A DNA stretch of 64,000 nt from Ferroacidibacillus organovorans (GTDB lineage Bacteria; Bacillota; Bacilli; Alicyclobacillales; SLC66): assembly GCF_001642725.1 (NCBI RefSeq), contig NZ_LSUQ01000007.1:1-64000 (forward strand), written 5' to 3'. Positions 42,981 to 52,951 of this stretch are shown one piece after another; the first letter of the stretch is position 1, and every line of letters begins with the position of its first letter. A program made the translations under genes and the position numbers. Under the pieces are notes generated by a model that made no database searches, was not told where the DNA came from, and saw only the letters and a list, made by a program, of their open reading frames with translations.

Positions 42981-45485
42981 TTGCGATCCAATGGGAAGCC
43001 GACCAAACCTGCCGGCCCACCTGTAAAAAAGAAAAAACGTCGCATGTCATTGAGAAAAAAAATTCTGATCAGCGCTTCCATCGCTGTCGGTTTTACTGCC
43101 CTGGCGACGGGTGGAATTGTCTTTGTTTTGACTACGGCAAACTTTAATCCTGCAAAGGTTGATCAAGGTGCAACAAGCCCAACGATCGTATACGATCGAT
43201 TTGGCCACGTCGCCTTTACGATTAATCCATCGGGTACGCGACGCGTCAATTTATCACAGATTCCTAAAATGTTACAAGATGCGCTGATCGCAACCGAAGA
43301 CATCCGTTTCTATCAAAATCACGGATTCGATTTGCGCTCTACGTTCCGCTCACTTGTACAGGATATCCTTCATCGCGGGTCTCTTCAGGGTGCGAGCACG
43401 ATTACGGAGCAACTCGCGAAAATGGTCTATCTCACAGATAACCAGTCGATTAAATACAAGATTCAAGAGATTATTCTTGGCGTTGAGCTTAGTCGCTACT
43501 ACACCAAGAATCAAATTCTCGACATGTATTTCAACACGGCTAATTTCAACGGAGCGACACCGGGAATTGAAAATGCGGCACAGATTTATTTTCAAAAAAA
43601 TGTGTGGCAACTCAATCTTCCACAGTGTGCGCTCTTAGCCGGATTGCCACAAGCGCCTACACAGTATGATCCGTTTTTACACCCGCATGCTGCGATGGCG
43701 CGCCGGAACATCGTTTTGGGACAGTTGCTAAAGTACCACTTCATTTCGCAAGCGACGTACGCCAAGGCGATTCAATCTCCGCTTGATTTGGCGAAAAATC
43801 CAGGCGCTGTTGCGGACGGCGTTCCTCCACAATACGCGTCGTATCGTGATTATTTGTATGAAGAAGCCAATAAAATTGGCATTGGTGCGCGTGCGCTTCA
43901 ACAAGGTGGGTATAAGATCTACACCAATCTCTCCCCACAGTTACAGATGGCTGCCTATCAGCAGTTTAATAACAACGCGTATTTTCCGCCAAACATGAAT
44001 GGAAATGTTGCACAGGGCGGGGCTGCCTTTCTCGATCCAAAAACGGGTGGACTCCTCGCGATTATGAGTAGCAGACCGTCAACGTATCAGTACGAAGGCT
44101 TTGACTACGCGACGCAGACACAGCGGTCACCCGGATCGTCGATCAAACCATTGGTCGTGTATGGCCCGGCGATCGATACTGGTAAATACAATGCAAATTC
44201 GCTCCTGTATGACGGTCCGCTCAATATCGGTGGGTATCAGCCGCAAGATTGGGAGTCGCATCCTACCATTAATCAACATGTGACGATGCGCGACGCGCTT
44301 GCGATGTCATGGAACATCCCTGCCGTTTGGCTTTTGCAACAGATCGGAATCTCAACAGGTTTGACATTCGCTGAGCGGGCAGGACTGCATTTTCAACCGC
44401 AAGATTTTTTGCATCTCGATGTTGCGCTCGGTGATATTCATCCAGGGACGAACCCATTACAGATGGCGGAAGCCTATACATCATTTGACAACAATGGTCA
44501 GAGAATTCCCGCACATGCGATTGAACGCATCGTCAACGCGCAAGGGTTGACCGTTTATCAAGCGCAAAGTGTACCGATTCAGGTGATGAAGCCGTCGACT
44601 GCATCACAGATCGTAGGACTTTTACAGAATAACGTTGTCAATGGAATCGCTCACCTTGCAGGCGTTGCCGGACGTCACGTGGCAGGAAAAACGGGTTCGG
44701 TTGCATTCTTGCCTCCGGGATACACCTATTCACCAGGTGATAGTGACCTGTGGTTCTGTGGATTTACACCGAATGTCGTGGGATCCATTTGGGAAGGCTT
44801 TCCTAATACCTCACTTCAAGCATACATTCCAAACTGGGTTGGCGGAAGCGCTTTGCCGGCGGAACTTTTTAGCGCGATCATGACGCAGGGGCTCTCTGGT
44901 ACGCCAGCAGGTTCGTTTACCACTCCGGTAAACACGTCAAGCACAGCACCGCTCATGACGTTGACTGGACTTACAGGGTCGTACAGTGCAACTCAAAACG
45001 GAATTTCACTTTCGTGGAATCCGCTTAACGGCTCCGTATACTATCTCGTGTTCCGTGGCGGCCCAAGCGATCGGAATTTGTATTATAATCGTTCAATTGG
45101 AAAAACGACGTCGCCGAGTTATGTCGATCCGATTCACGTTCTCGGGGGCCACACCTATCAGGTGGTCGCATTTAATGCGTTGACAGATCACGAGATTGCC
45201 GTTTCGCCAGAGATCGAGGTGCAAATTACTCCGTCCTCATTCGCGGGTTCGGGCACGACGACGCCCGGTTCAGGCACGACGACATCCGGTTCAGGCACGA
45301 CGACACCCGGTTCAGGTACGACGACACCCGGTTCAGGTACGACGACACCCGGTTCAGGTACGACGACACCCGGTTCAGGTACGACGACATCCAGCTCGGG
45401 CCCTACAAGCACGGTGATTCCAGGGACTTCGACACCCGTAGCACCGCCAGCCGCATCACTCAAACCGCCTCCGCAAGGCGAGTAG
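42981..45485 (+). CDS. Class A penicillin-binding protein (PBP1A family) with repetitive C-terminal tail
   Basis: Bifunctional peptidoglycan polymerase and crosslinker, anchored in the membrane and facing outward. Order over 834 residues: basic N-terminus, TM helix ~25-50, glycosyltransferase family 51 ([17 protein letters not shown] with its catalytic Glu; [12 protein letters not shown]), transpeptidase with S386-x-x-K in [11 protein letters not shown] and K-T-G-S, then a fibronectin-III-like domain (~660-750) and seven copies of GSGTTT[PS] before a proline-rich end. TTG 42981 follows GAGGTGAT. Tail length may vary between strains. Confidence 0.92.
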   Translation: MRSNGKPTKPAGPPVKKKKRRMSLRKKILISASIAVGFTALATGGIVFVLTTANFNPAKVDQGATSPTIVYDRFGHVAFTINPSGTRRVNLSQIPKMLQDALIATEDIRFYQNHGFDLRSTFRSLVQDILHRGSLQGASTITEQLAKMVYLTDNQSIKYKIQEIILGVELSRYYTKNQILDMYFNTANFNGATPGIENAAQIYFQKNVWQLNLPQCALLAGLPQAPTQYDPFLHPHAAMARRNIVLGQLLKYHFISQATYAKAIQSPLDLAKNPGAVADGVPPQYASYRDYLYEEANKIGIGARALQQGGYKIYTNLSPQLQMAAYQQFNNNAYFPPNMNGNVAQGGAAFLDPKTGGLLAIMSSRPSTYQYEGFDYATQTQRSPGSSIKPLVVYGPAIDTGKYNANSLLYDGPLNIGGYQPQDWESHPTINQHVTMRDALAMSWNIPAVWLLQQIGISTGLTFAERAGLHFQPQDFLHLDVALGDIHPGTNPLQMAEAYTSFDNNGQRIPAHAIERIVNAQGLTVYQAQSVPIQVMKPSTASQIVGLLQNNVVNGIAHLAGVAGRHVAGKTGSVAFLPPGYTYSPGDSDLWFCGFTPNVVGSIWEGFPNTSLQAYIPNWVGGSALPAELFSAIMTQGLSGTPAGSFTTPVNTSSTAPLMTLTGLTGSYSATQNGISLSWNPLNGSVYYLVFRGGPSDRNLYYNRSIGKTTSPSYVDPIHVLGGHTYQVVAFNALTDHEIAVSPEIEVQITPSSFAGSGTTTPGSGTTTSGSGTTTPGSGTTTPGSGTTTPGSGTTTPGSGTTTSSSGPTSTVIPGTSTPVAPPAASLKPPPQGE
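45246..45392 (+). repeat. Seven tandem 21-bp repeats in the PBP tail
   Basis: The unit GGTTCAGGTACGACGACACC(C) codes for GSGTTTP. Seven in-frame copies occupy 147 bases; copies two and seven end in S rather than P, and synonymous changes distinguish early copies. The near-identity of copies three to six points to recent expansion. Confidence 0.9.
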
Positions 45486-45511
45486 ATTCAGACGTAGAAA
45501 GGAATTTTACT

Positions 45512-46078
45512 ATGGCGCATGTAGATCAGGAAAAAATTCAGGCCGCTGTTCGCATGATCCTTGAGGCCGTTGGCGAAAATCCAGATCGTGAAGGTTTGCT
45601 CGAGACACCCGCTCGCGTTGGAAGGCTTTACGCAGAAGTATTTGCAGGTCTTCACCAAGACCCGCGCGAACAACTTCAAACGATTTTTAATGAGGATCAC
45701 AACGAACTTGTACTTGTCAAAGACATCACGTTTTACAGCATGTGTGAGCATCACCTTGTTCCCTTTTTCGGTAAAGCGCACGTTGCCTACATCCCACAAG
45801 GTGCCAAGATTACAGGACTCTCAAAGCTTGCGCGACTGGTTGAAAGTGCTGCGCGACGTCCACAACTCCAAGAACGTTTGACTGCGACGGTAGCAGATTC
45901 ACTTGTCGATCAGCTTGATCCACTGGGCGTTGCCGTCATGGTGGAGGCTGAGCACATGTGTATGGCCATGCGCGGCGTAAACAAACCGGGCACAAAAACA
46001 CTTACGACAGCTGTCCGCGGCGCATTCTTGGAAGATTCGCATCGGCGCGCAGAAGTGTTTCAAATGATGAGACAGTAG
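45512..46078 (+). CDS. folE: GTP cyclohydrolase I
   Basis: First enzyme of folate (dihydroneopterin) synthesis. The 188-residue protein has [18 protein letters not shown], the zinc/active-site motif [22 protein letters not shown] and the C-terminal [29 protein letters not shown] precedes the ATG. It follows the PBP gene by 26 bases and ends at a strong terminator. Confidence 0.96.
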   Translation: MAHVDQEKIQAAVRMILEAVGENPDREGLLETPARVGRLYAEVFAGLHQDPREQLQTIFNEDHNELVLVKDITFYSMCEHHLVPFFGKAHVAYIPQGAKITGLSKLARLVESAARRPQLQERLTATVADSLVDQLDPLGVAVMVEAEHMCMAMRGVNKPGTKTLTTAVRGAFLEDSHRRAEVFQMMRQ

Positions 46079-46117
46079 GGAATGGGTCGATGAATTCACA
46101 CATCAAAGCGTGAAGCC

Positions 46118-46147
46118 AAAAGGCGCAGAATAACGTCTGCGCCTTTT
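46118..46147. terminator. Bidirectional terminator between folE and the metallophosphoesterase gene
   Basis: AAAAGGCGCAGA (46118-46129), six-base loop, TCTGCGCCTTTT (46136-46147); T-run on both strands. Confidence 0.9.
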
Positions 46148-46148
46148 G

Positions 46149-46844
46149 TCATGGAGAGTGAAATGCGAGTTGCAGTGGGGAAAATTTTAAAAAGTCTGCG
46201 GCGACCAAATGGTAATCGACATTGCGGACGATGCCTTCAACGCGCGTTTGGTGGGCGTTACCGTGTAAATGACCATATACGCAGAGTTTCACATTGTATG
46301 CTTCAAGCAGCTTGCTAAACTCTGATTCGCGCACGTGACGAGTGATTGGCGGATAATGCATCATCGCGATAAGCGGTTTGTCCATTTTTTTCCCCGCTTC
46401 CAAAGAGAGTCGCAATCGCTCCACTTCACGTCTGTAGATGGTGTGATCCTCTGCCGTCATTTTAGAGTGGGGCAAATCCCAACCACGCGTTCCAACGATG
46501 GTGACATAAGCAAGAGGAATTGCATTGTTTTGCAAGACAGAAAAATCAGATCCGGCTAATTTTTCTACTTTTCGTTTCGTACTCCACCAATAGTCATGGT
46601 TTCCGCGGAGCAGGATTTTTCGCCCCGGGAGTGACGTGAGAAATGCAAAATCGGGTAGCGCCTCATTTTCACGCATGGCCCATGAGATATCTCCGGGGAT
46701 CAAAACGACATCCTCGTCAGCGATTTGTTCGCGCCATGCGCGTTCAATGCGTTCTGCATGCCGTTCCCACGTAGCCCCAAAAACATCCATCGGTTTGTTG
46801 GTGCCAAACGATAAATGGAGATCGGCAATGGCAAAGAGTGAAAT
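46149..46844 (-). CDS. Calcineurin-like metallophosphoesterase, probable ATT start
   Basis: Di-metal phosphoesterase of unknown substrate. The ORF begins at ATG 46790, but that start would cut off the first metal motif. The frame continues upstream without stop to ATT 46844, nine bases after a perfect AAGGAGG (46854-46860), giving SLFAIADLHLSFG with the D8-x-H10 ligands. Downstream come GDISW, the GNHDYWW, AMMHYPP and YGHLHGN motifs. No ATG, GTG or TTG lies in frame between the upstream stop TAA and 46790. With ATT the length is 231 residues. It is divergent from sprT. Confidence 0.85.
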   Translation of the reverse strand: MSLFAIADLHLSFGTNKPMDVFGATWERHAERIERAWREQIADEDVVLIPGDISWAMRENEALPDFAFLTSLPGRKILLRGNHDYWWSTKRKVEKLAGSDFSVLQNNAIPLAYVTIVGTRGWDLPHSKMTAEDHTIYRREVERLRLSLEAGKKMDKPLIAMMHYPPITRHVRESEFSKLLEAYNVKLCVYGHLHGNAHQTRVEGIVRNVDYHLVAADFLKFSPLQLAFHSP

Positions 46845-46911
46845 AAGCCCTTGCCTCCTTTTTCTTGAGATTGTACCATGTTTTTATTGAATTGCTGAGG
46901 AGTTATTGCTG

Positions 46912-47385
46912 ATGGAAGGACTTCCACGCACTGACGCCGAATTGAAATCCATGGTGTGTATGATATCCATGCGCGATTTTCATCTTCCGTTTTCGCACGA
47001 TTGTCGCTTTAACGCACGACTGCGCAGTACAGGTGGAAGATACATCCTTTCCACCCACAACGTGGAGATCAATCCGAGCTACGCACATCGCTTTGGAATC
47101 GAAGAATTGATTCGTGTGATTCGCCACGAGTTGGTTCACTATCATCTTCATTTGGCTGGTCGCGGATATCGACACCAAGATCGGGATTTTAAAGAGTTAC
47201 TCTCCCGCGTTGACGGTGCGCGCTATGCCAGAGCGCACCGCGTTACACCACTTACAACGCGGTACGCATATCGCTGTACGGCGTGTGGCGCCAATTACGT
47301 ACGCAAGCGAAAACTGGATACATCGCGCTATGCGTGTGGAAGTTGCCGCGGAAAATTAGAAATGATTGCGATAAAAAATACGTAA
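46912..47385 (+). CDS. SprT-like zinc metalloprotease domain protein
   Basis: 157-residue SprT-family protein (Spartan-like fold). The zinc-binding HELVHYHLHLAG (HExxH) is near residue 77, and a C-terminal zinc ribbon has CTACGANYV and CGSCRGKL. ATG 46912 is nine bases after GAGGAG; the TTG at 46906 is too close. In Bacillus subtilis the homologue YdcK is uncharacterised; eukaryotic relatives digest DNA-protein crosslinks. The genes downstream (two coiled-coil proteins and a helicase) make a DNA-repair role conceivable but unproven. Confidence 0.88.
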   Translation: MEGLPRTDAELKSMVCMISMRDFHLPFSHDCRFNARLRSTGGRYILSTHNVEINPSYAHRFGIEELIRVIRHELVHYHLHLAGRGYRHQDRDFKELLSRVDGARYARAHRVTPLTTRYAYRCTACGANYVRKRKLDTSRYACGSCRGKLEMIAIKNT

Positions 47386-47401
47386 GGAGGATGTTTTTAG
47401 G

Positions 47402-47647
47402 ATGGAAGAACAATTGATAAAAGGAATTCAATCATCGCTGGATTTACTTCGTGAATGTGAAAAAGAAACGGCTGTCACCGTTTCCGATACACAACTGTCA
47501 GAGATGGTCATGCGACTTTTTAGAAATGAGGATATGGAAGGGCTTGAGCGATTGATGCAGATGAAAAAGGTGGAGCGTCAATTTGTCGATGAACTTCAGG
47601 CGTTTGTCATGCGGTGGTCCAATCGACTGGAGGCGCTCCATGCATGA
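47402..47647 (+). CDS. Small helical protein (81 aa), unknown function
   Basis: Not recognised. ATG 47402 follows AAGGAGG by 11 bases. It is highly charged and helical (LDLLRECEKETAVTV, RNEDMEGLERLMQMKKVERQFVDEL), suggesting a coiled coil. It overlaps the next gene as ATGA. The spacing and overlap suggest it works with the following small protein. Similar in size to flagellar or secretion chaperones, but no such genes are nearby. Confidence 0.65.
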   Translation: MEEQLIKGIQSSLDLLRECEKETAVTVSDTQLSEMVMRLFRNEDMEGLERLMQMKKVERQFVDELQAFVMRWSNRLEALHA

Positions 47648-47841
47648 CCCTTCGGATGGAGCGCGTCTCGCGCATTGTCGGCGCATGGAACGACCAGCTT
47701 CAGCTCTTGGAAGGATCTGCAGTCGAACATTTTCGCGCACAGGATTTGGAGAAGATCGGACGTTTAGTTGAGGAGAAACGAACGCTTGAGCGACGAATTG
47801 AGCGCGTGCAAGCGTTTATCGAGGCGTGGCGAAGTGAGTGA
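47644..47841 (+). CDS. Small coiled-coil protein (65 aa), unknown function
   Basis: Not recognised. ATG 47644 overlaps the previous stop as ATGA; the 65-residue product is almost entirely helical and charged (VEHFRAQDLEKIGRLVEEKRTLERRIERVQAFIEAW). Its stop overlaps the helicase start (GTG 47834) by eight bases, so three genes are translationally coupled. A frame extending upstream to 47614 has no binding site. Confidence 0.6.
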   Translation: MTLRMERVSRIVGAWNDQLQLLEGSAVEHFRAQDLEKIGRLVEEKRTLERRIERVQAFIEAWRSE

Positions 47842-50011
47842 CGAATCGTTTTTTGCGGAACTCAAGGGCAAGGGAATTGATATCACCGAAACGCAAAAGT
47901 CGGCGATAAGACACCCTTCAGGTGCTCTCGCTCTCTTTGCGGGTCCTGGCAGTGGAAAAACGACTGTGATTACGCTGCGCGCAGCTTATCTTGTCCGCGT
48001 GCTTAACGAAGATCCAAATTCCATCTCTATTTTCACGTTTACAAAAAAGAGCGCTGACGAACTCACACGACGTCTCCAACAGATTCATCCGACGCTTAAA
48101 AGCGTGCAGACTGGGACGTTTCACGCACTGTATTTGAAATGGCTTTTGCGTGAAGCGAAAGAGCGACGCGAACTTCTTACAGGGTATGCGCAGCGCGGTG
48201 TCGTGCGATCTATTCTGCAATCCCTTCGCGAACCTTTTCACGATGATCAAGTCACTGCAATTTTGCAAGCGATCACCGTTTTGAAAAATCAAATGGTTGA
48301 ACCTGTAAACGCCAAGGATCACCTGGATACACGAGACGTCCCTGCGAGTACGGCAACTGTGTATCAGCAGTATGAATCTTACAAAAAGGAAAATAACGTG
48401 TGGGATTTTGACGATATTCTCATGGTGATGAATGAGCGTCTGCATTCACAGCCTTCTTTTTACACATCGTGTACGGACAGCATTCGTCATATCATGGTGG
48501 ATGAGTTTCAGGATACGAGCCGCATTCAATGGAATTCACTTTTAAAATTGGCGTCTAAAACGGTCAGTTTTATGGTGGTAGGGGATGACGACCAGTCGAT
48601 TTATGCATTTCGTGGAGCGGAGCCAGGACTCATGAAAACGTTCGTTCACGCACGCCCCCATGTGCGTGAACTCGTGCTCTCCGAAAATTTCCGCTCACTT
48701 GATCCGATCATTCGCACGGCGAGTCGTTTGATTCAAATGAATGAAGATCGAAAACCGAAGTTGATGCGCGGGGTTCGCGGTACTGGAGAACGTGTGCGTG
48801 TATTGCGCGCAAAAAACGCAATGGAAGAGGGCAGGGTAATCGCGACGGCGATTGCCAAAATCCACGCACGCGACCCACTGCGTACCGTAGGCATCCTTGC
48901 GCGTTCCCATCACCATCTGTATCTTGTATCTGAGCAGCTAAGAACACAGGGAATCGCACTGGTTGAGGATTTAGGAAAAAACCTGTATACAGAATCTGTG
49001 GTCGCGTCCTATTTGGCGCTTTTTCGTGTCTCGTGTGGTGATTTTCGCGTTCGTGAGGAAGCATTTCGCTTTTACTTAAAACTGTTAGAACCACGTGTCG
49101 CGCGCGAACAGGCAGGACTTTTGGGCGGACGGGCTGCGCTGTACCAGCATATGGCAGGAACTCCAACTACGCTTGCATTTGATGCGTTTGTAAAAAATAT
49201 GGCCGTCCAAACGCCACTTGATGCGGTTCGCTTACTTACAAAGCATTATGAAGCCTATACAGTACGTTTGGAGCATGCGCGGAGAACCCCTTCTCAGGAA
49301 GCGCGTCAAGCGTTACAATTGTTGGAAGATCGCGTTGCAGGTTTACCTGACCTGAAAACGTTTATCCTTGAAGTAGACCGATTCTCGCAGAAGGACGAGC
49401 AGGGGTTGTCTAAGGCGCAAGTACGTGTGATGACATTTCACGGTGCGAAGGGGTTGGAGTTTGACGATGTTATCTTGGCGGGGGTTTATGACGGCGCCGT
49501 TCCACACGCGCGTGCGCTGACAGGCGAACGCAAAGCAAGACGCGTGCTTTTAGAAGAAGAACGTCGACTCTTCTATGTGGCGCTTACCCGCGCACGCGAT
49601 CGCTTGTTTGTCGTGTATCCTGCGTCAACGGCAAATGCGGATCGTGAGCCATCCCCTTTTTTGTTCGATGCAGGATTACTTTCGAGAAAAGATGAGAATC
49701 GAAAATCAATTCACACAAAGGATCGCGAGAAACAGGTGCGCGTAAAGAGCGACCGCCAGATTGTGACGCGGCATGACAAACGATCGACGGTCGTGAGAAA
49801 GGCTGCGTTTCATACGCCAATTCCAGTAACCGCTGATCAATTGCCAAAGCGCGGAGAACCGATCCATCACGAAGTCTTTGGAGAAGGCGTTGTTCTCTCG
49901 ATTGATCCTTTTCCGAATGGTCACAAAGTTGCCATTCAGTTTAAGGAAAGCGATGTTCGCCATTTATTTTGGGAAGTGGCGCTTTCTGAAGGACATGTAC
50001 GAAAACCTTAG
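47834..50011 (+). CDS. UvrD/Rep-family superfamily 1 DNA helicase
   Basis: 3'-5' ATP-dependent helicase. The 725-residue protein has motif I LFAGPGSGKTTVI (near residue 38), Ia FTFTKKSADEL, II (VDEFQDTSR), III VVGDDDQSIYAFRGA, IV ENFRS, V VMTFHGAKGLEFDDVILAGV and VI YVALTRARDRL. The C-terminal ~100 residues end with a domain similar to that seen in PcrA (FGEGVVLSIDPFP). GTG 47834 overlaps the previous gene. It is distinct from PcrA by sequence length and context, and its role is unknown beyond DNA repair or recombination. Confidence 0.88.
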   Translation: MSDESFFAELKGKGIDITETQKSAIRHPSGALALFAGPGSGKTTVITLRAAYLVRVLNEDPNSISIFTFTKKSADELTRRLQQIHPTLKSVQTGTFHALYLKWLLREAKERRELLTGYAQRGVVRSILQSLREPFHDDQVTAILQAITVLKNQMVEPVNAKDHLDTRDVPASTATVYQQYESYKKENNVWDFDDILMVMNERLHSQPSFYTSCTDSIRHIMVDEFQDTSRIQWNSLLKLASKTVSFMVVGDDDQSIYAFRGAEPGLMKTFVHARPHVRELVLSENFRSLDPIIRTASRLIQMNEDRKPKLMRGVRGTGERVRVLRAKNAMEEGRVIATAIAKIHARDPLRTVGILARSHHHLYLVSEQLRTQGIALVEDLGKNLYTESVVASYLALFRVSCGDFRVREEAFRFYLKLLEPRVAREQAGLLGGRAALYQHMAGTPTTLAFDAFVKNMAVQTPLDAVRLLTKHYEAYTVRLEHARRTPSQEARQALQLLEDRVAGLPDLKTFILEVDRFSQKDEQGLSKAQVRVMTFHGAKGLEFDDVILAGVYDGAVPHARALTGERKARRVLLEEERRLFYVALTRARDRLFVVYPASTANADREPSPFLFDAGLLSRKDENRKSIHTKDREKQVRVKSDRQIVTRHDKRSTVVRKAAFHTPIPVTADQLPKRGEPIHHEVFGEGVVLSIDPFPNGHKVAIQFKESDVRHLFWEVALSEGHVRKP

Positions 50012-50032
50012 TGAGAGTGTGGCGATTTCTAC

Positions 50033-51028
50033 ATGAGCGCAACCATCTATGACGTGGCGCGCGAAGCTGGAGTATCGATGGCTACCGTTTCTCGAGTGCT
50101 CAATGAGACGGCTGTCGTAAAAGATGAGACAAAAAAACGCGTGCTCGATGCAATCGCAAAACTTTCATATCGTCCGAACGCTGTAGCAAGGGGGCTTGCC
50201 AGCAAACGGACCAAAACCATCGGTGTCATCGTGCCGGATGTGTCGGCTGCATTTATGGCAGAGCTCGTACGCGGGATTGAAGACGTGGCGCGCATGTATC
50301 ATTACCACATTATTCTTTGCAATTCGGATGGACTTCTCGCGCGCGAAGTCGATTTGATCGGAACGATGTGGGAAAAACAGGTTGACGGAATCATTTTTAT
50401 GTCCCCTGCGCTGCTGACGGAGCATGTGAATACATTTGAAGAGGCGCAAATTCCAATCGTCCTTTGTCGCACAGATGACCCTGAGGGTCGCATTCCGTCT
50501 GTCAACATTGACAATTCTGGCGCATCCATTGACGCAGTGAGATACCTTCACAAAAAGGGACGTAACAAGATCGCCTTTTTAGGGTCGATCCATCATGAAG
50601 GGACGCTTACGAGTGAACGCCGGCGCGGGTATGTTGCGGAAATGGAAAACCGCAAACTTACCCCAATCTTTATTGACACGGCGCGCGAAGAGTATCAGGA
50701 CGCGCTTTTGGCGGTGCGCACGCACGTCACGATGGAGCCGATCGACGCGATACTCGCGGCGAATGACGAAATGGCCATCGCGGCAATCCACGCGATCCTC
50801 GACGAGAAAAAGAGTGTCCCAAAAGATATCGCGGTCGTCGGTTTTGACAACACCAAATTATCGATGATGGCGCGACCTGAATTGACCACGATTGCTCAAC
50901 CGATGTACGATTATGGTGCAGTCGCAATGCGCTTTATGACAAAATTATTGCTAGATGAACCGATTTCAACCTTTCGCGTCGTGTTGCCTCATCAAATTCT
51001 GGAACACGCTTCCTCGGCAGACGTGTAA
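50033..51028 (+). CDS. ccpA: Catabolite control protein A
   Basis: LacI/GalR-family global regulator of carbon metabolism, acting with HPr-Ser46-P. The 331-residue protein has an N-terminal HTH of the conserved form IYDVAREAGVSMATVSRVLN followed by YRPNAVARGLASKRTKTIGVIVPDVSAAF, and a periplasmic-binding-protein-like C-terminal domain. The sequence matches CcpA closely in these blocks, including the hinge helix. CcpA and its cre sites are consistent with the cre-like site upstream of acetoacetyl-CoA synthetase. Confidence 0.9.
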   Translation: MSATIYDVAREAGVSMATVSRVLNETAVVKDETKKRVLDAIAKLSYRPNAVARGLASKRTKTIGVIVPDVSAAFMAELVRGIEDVARMYHYHIILCNSDGLLAREVDLIGTMWEKQVDGIIFMSPALLTEHVNTFEEAQIPIVLCRTDDPEGRIPSVNIDNSGASIDAVRYLHKKGRNKIAFLGSIHHEGTLTSERRRGYVAEMENRKLTPIFIDTAREEYQDALLAVRTHVTMEPIDAILAANDEMAIAAIHAILDEKKSVPKDIAVVGFDNTKLSMMARPELTTIAQPMYDYGAVAMRFMTKLLLDEPISTFRVVLPHQILEHASSADV

Positions 51029-51194
51029 GGCATCCTTGATGTCTGGATTTTCATGAATCGACCAGAAACACGCAACGATTGAGGTGGCAACTTTTCGATC
51101 GGTTGAGTATCATGTCTATATGCTCGCGTGACGTTGCGTTGCTCCCTACAGCGTTTCAGTAGAATGCAAGGACAGCGAAGGAGATGAAGACGAG

Positions 51195-51782
51195 ATGCGG
51201 GTTGAAAAGATTGCAAAAAATAAGATCCGGATCTTTGTCAGTTACGAAGATCTCGCGTCGCGGGGCATTGAACGGGATGAGATGTTCCAAAACGGCAAGA
51301 AGGTACAGGAATTATTTTGGGATATGATGGAAGTTGCGTATGCAGAAGTGGGTTTTGAAATGATTGGCCCGATTGCCGTAGAGGCGTTTACAATGCCTTC
51401 GGAAGGTGTGGTCATCATCGTGACACAAGTTCCATCACTCCCTGTGCCGGGATCACTCTCTGAACTCACGGATGAACCTGAGATGGAGCGCGACCCATAC
51501 GATTCCTTTGTCTTTTCGTTCGCGGATTTCGAGGATGTCGTCCGTGTTGGAAAGGCATTGGCGCAAATTGAGGATCTCGACTGCAGATTGTATGTCTATC
51601 GCAAAACGTACCATGTATTTTTTCCAGATGATTCGCTATCGGAACGTGTTTATGACACGGTTTGGTCTATTCTTCACGAGTACGGGGAATTGGTGAATGT
51701 TACGCGCGCAATGCTAGATGAGTATGGAACACTGGTCTCAGAGCATGCGCTTGATATGCTTCGCACTTTCTTTGAATTGTAA
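51195..51782 (+). CDS. mecA: Adaptor protein MecA
   Basis: Adaptor that presents substrates (ComK and others in Bacillus) to ClpCP. The 195-residue protein has the MecA N-terminal substrate-binding block MRVEKIAKNKIRIFVSYEDL, a linker, and the C-terminal ClpC-binding part YRLYVYRKTYHVFF-like (DCRLYVYRKTYHVFFPDD). ATG 51195 follows AAGGAGAT. A 166-base gap to ccpA carries no clear promoter that I could place. Confidence 0.9.
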   Translation: MRVEKIAKNKIRIFVSYEDLASRGIERDEMFQNGKKVQELFWDMMEVAYAEVGFEMIGPIAVEAFTMPSEGVVIIVTQVPSLPVPGSLSELTDEPEMERDPYDSFVFSFADFEDVVRVGKALAQIEDLDCRLYVYRKTYHVFFPDDSLSERVYDTVWSILHEYGELVNVTRAMLDEYGTLVSEHALDMLRTFFEL

Positions 51783-51864
51783 AATGATTCTTTGATTCGG
51801 TAACCACACTCACGCATCGATCATAGAGATGGTGCAACACATGAAGAAATGAGGCATGCACCCT

Positions 51865-52821
51865 ATGAAAATTGCAGTGATTTACGGTGGAACGTCTGCT
51901 GAGCGAGAGGTTTCTCTAAACTCCGGCCGCGCAATTCTTCAAGCGCTATCTTCTTACGGTTATGAAGTATGCGGAATGGACGTCGACCAAACATTGTTTG
52001 ACGAATTGAAACGGTACCAACCGGATTTGGTTTTTCTAGGCTTACATGGAAGATTGGGGGAAGATGGGGCGATCCAAGGCGCGCTCGAGATTCTTGGCAT
52101 CCCATACGTCGGTTCAGCAGTGCTCAGCAGTGCGCTCGCAATGGACAAGGTGATGACAAAACGCATTTTACGTCCCCTCGGTATTCCACTGGCTGATGAT
52201 CGTGTTTATGTTTCCCACAGGGCGCCTGAGGAAGATCAAGTGGAGCGCATGATGGATGATATCCTGAGTCACCTGACACTCCCAGTGATTGTGAAGCCGA
52301 ATCGGGAAGGCAGCACGTTTGGTCTGACACTTGCCACTACGGAATCGCTTCTGAAGCAAGGAATCAGACAAGCGTTTGCGCACGATGATAGCATTCTCGT
52401 GGAATCTTATATACGCGGAATGGAAGTGACGGTAGTTGTCGTCGGCACGGCGCGCGACGCGCAGAACCCTCCACGCGTGCTTGGCACCATTGAAATTATT
52501 CCAAAAGCTGAAGTCTATGACTATGAATCAAAATATGGTATGAATGGGAGTGAGCATATCATTCCTGCTCGGCTCCCTGAAGAATTGCTTTCACAAGTTG
52601 AAACGTATGCATTGACAGCATACACAGAACTTGGCTGTCGCGATTATGGACGGGTGGATTTTATGGTGGGCGAAAATGGCCCTGTACTGTTAGAAGTGAA
52701 TACATTGCCAGGCATGACTGCGACGAGCCTTGTGCCTGATGCTGCACGCGCAGCCGGACTGTCTTTTGAAGCCCTGATCGATCAACTCGTTTCGCAAGCC
52801 TATCAACGAGCACATCCATAA
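51865..52821 (+). CDS. ddl: D-alanine--D-alanine ligase
   Basis: ATP-grasp ligase that makes D-Ala-D-Ala for peptidoglycan. The 318-residue protein has KIAVIYGGTSAEREVSLNSG, the ATP-grasp core KPNREGSTFGLTLA, GRVDFMVGENGPVLLEVNTLPGMT with metal ligands, and EDGAIQGALEILGIPYVG. ATG 51865 is 11 bases after GAGG; the ATG at 51856 lies too near. It belongs with the PBP1 and DD-carboxypeptidases of this window as wall-synthesis machinery. Confidence 0.95.
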   Translation: MKIAVIYGGTSAEREVSLNSGRAILQALSSYGYEVCGMDVDQTLFDELKRYQPDLVFLGLHGRLGEDGAIQGALEILGIPYVGSAVLSSALAMDKVMTKRILRPLGIPLADDRVYVSHRAPEEDQVERMMDDILSHLTLPVIVKPNREGSTFGLTLATTESLLKQGIRQAFAHDDSILVESYIRGMEVTVVVVGTARDAQNPPRVLGTIEIIPKAEVYDYESKYGMNGSEHIIPARLPEELLSQVETYALTAYTELGCRDYGRVDFMVGENGPVLLEVNTLPGMTATSLVPDAARAAGLSFEALIDQLVSQAYQRAHP

Positions 52822-52873
52822 CGTCGACTGTGCCGTTTACAATCGCTTTGAGTCGGCAGGGTTGTAGGAGCAT

Positions 52874-52903
52874 TTGACCAATTTTCCGCAACCCTGTTAT
52901 ACT
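52874..52903 (+). promoter_or_regulatory. Sigma-A promoter upstream of gudB
   Basis: TTGACC (52874-52879), 18-bp spacer, TATACT (52898-52903), each five of six consensus bases; about 50 bases before the gudB start. Confidence 0.65.
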
Positions 52904-52951
52904 GTCGCTATGTAAATTGGCCTGTTCGCGAAAAAAAGAGGTGGCATTTTC

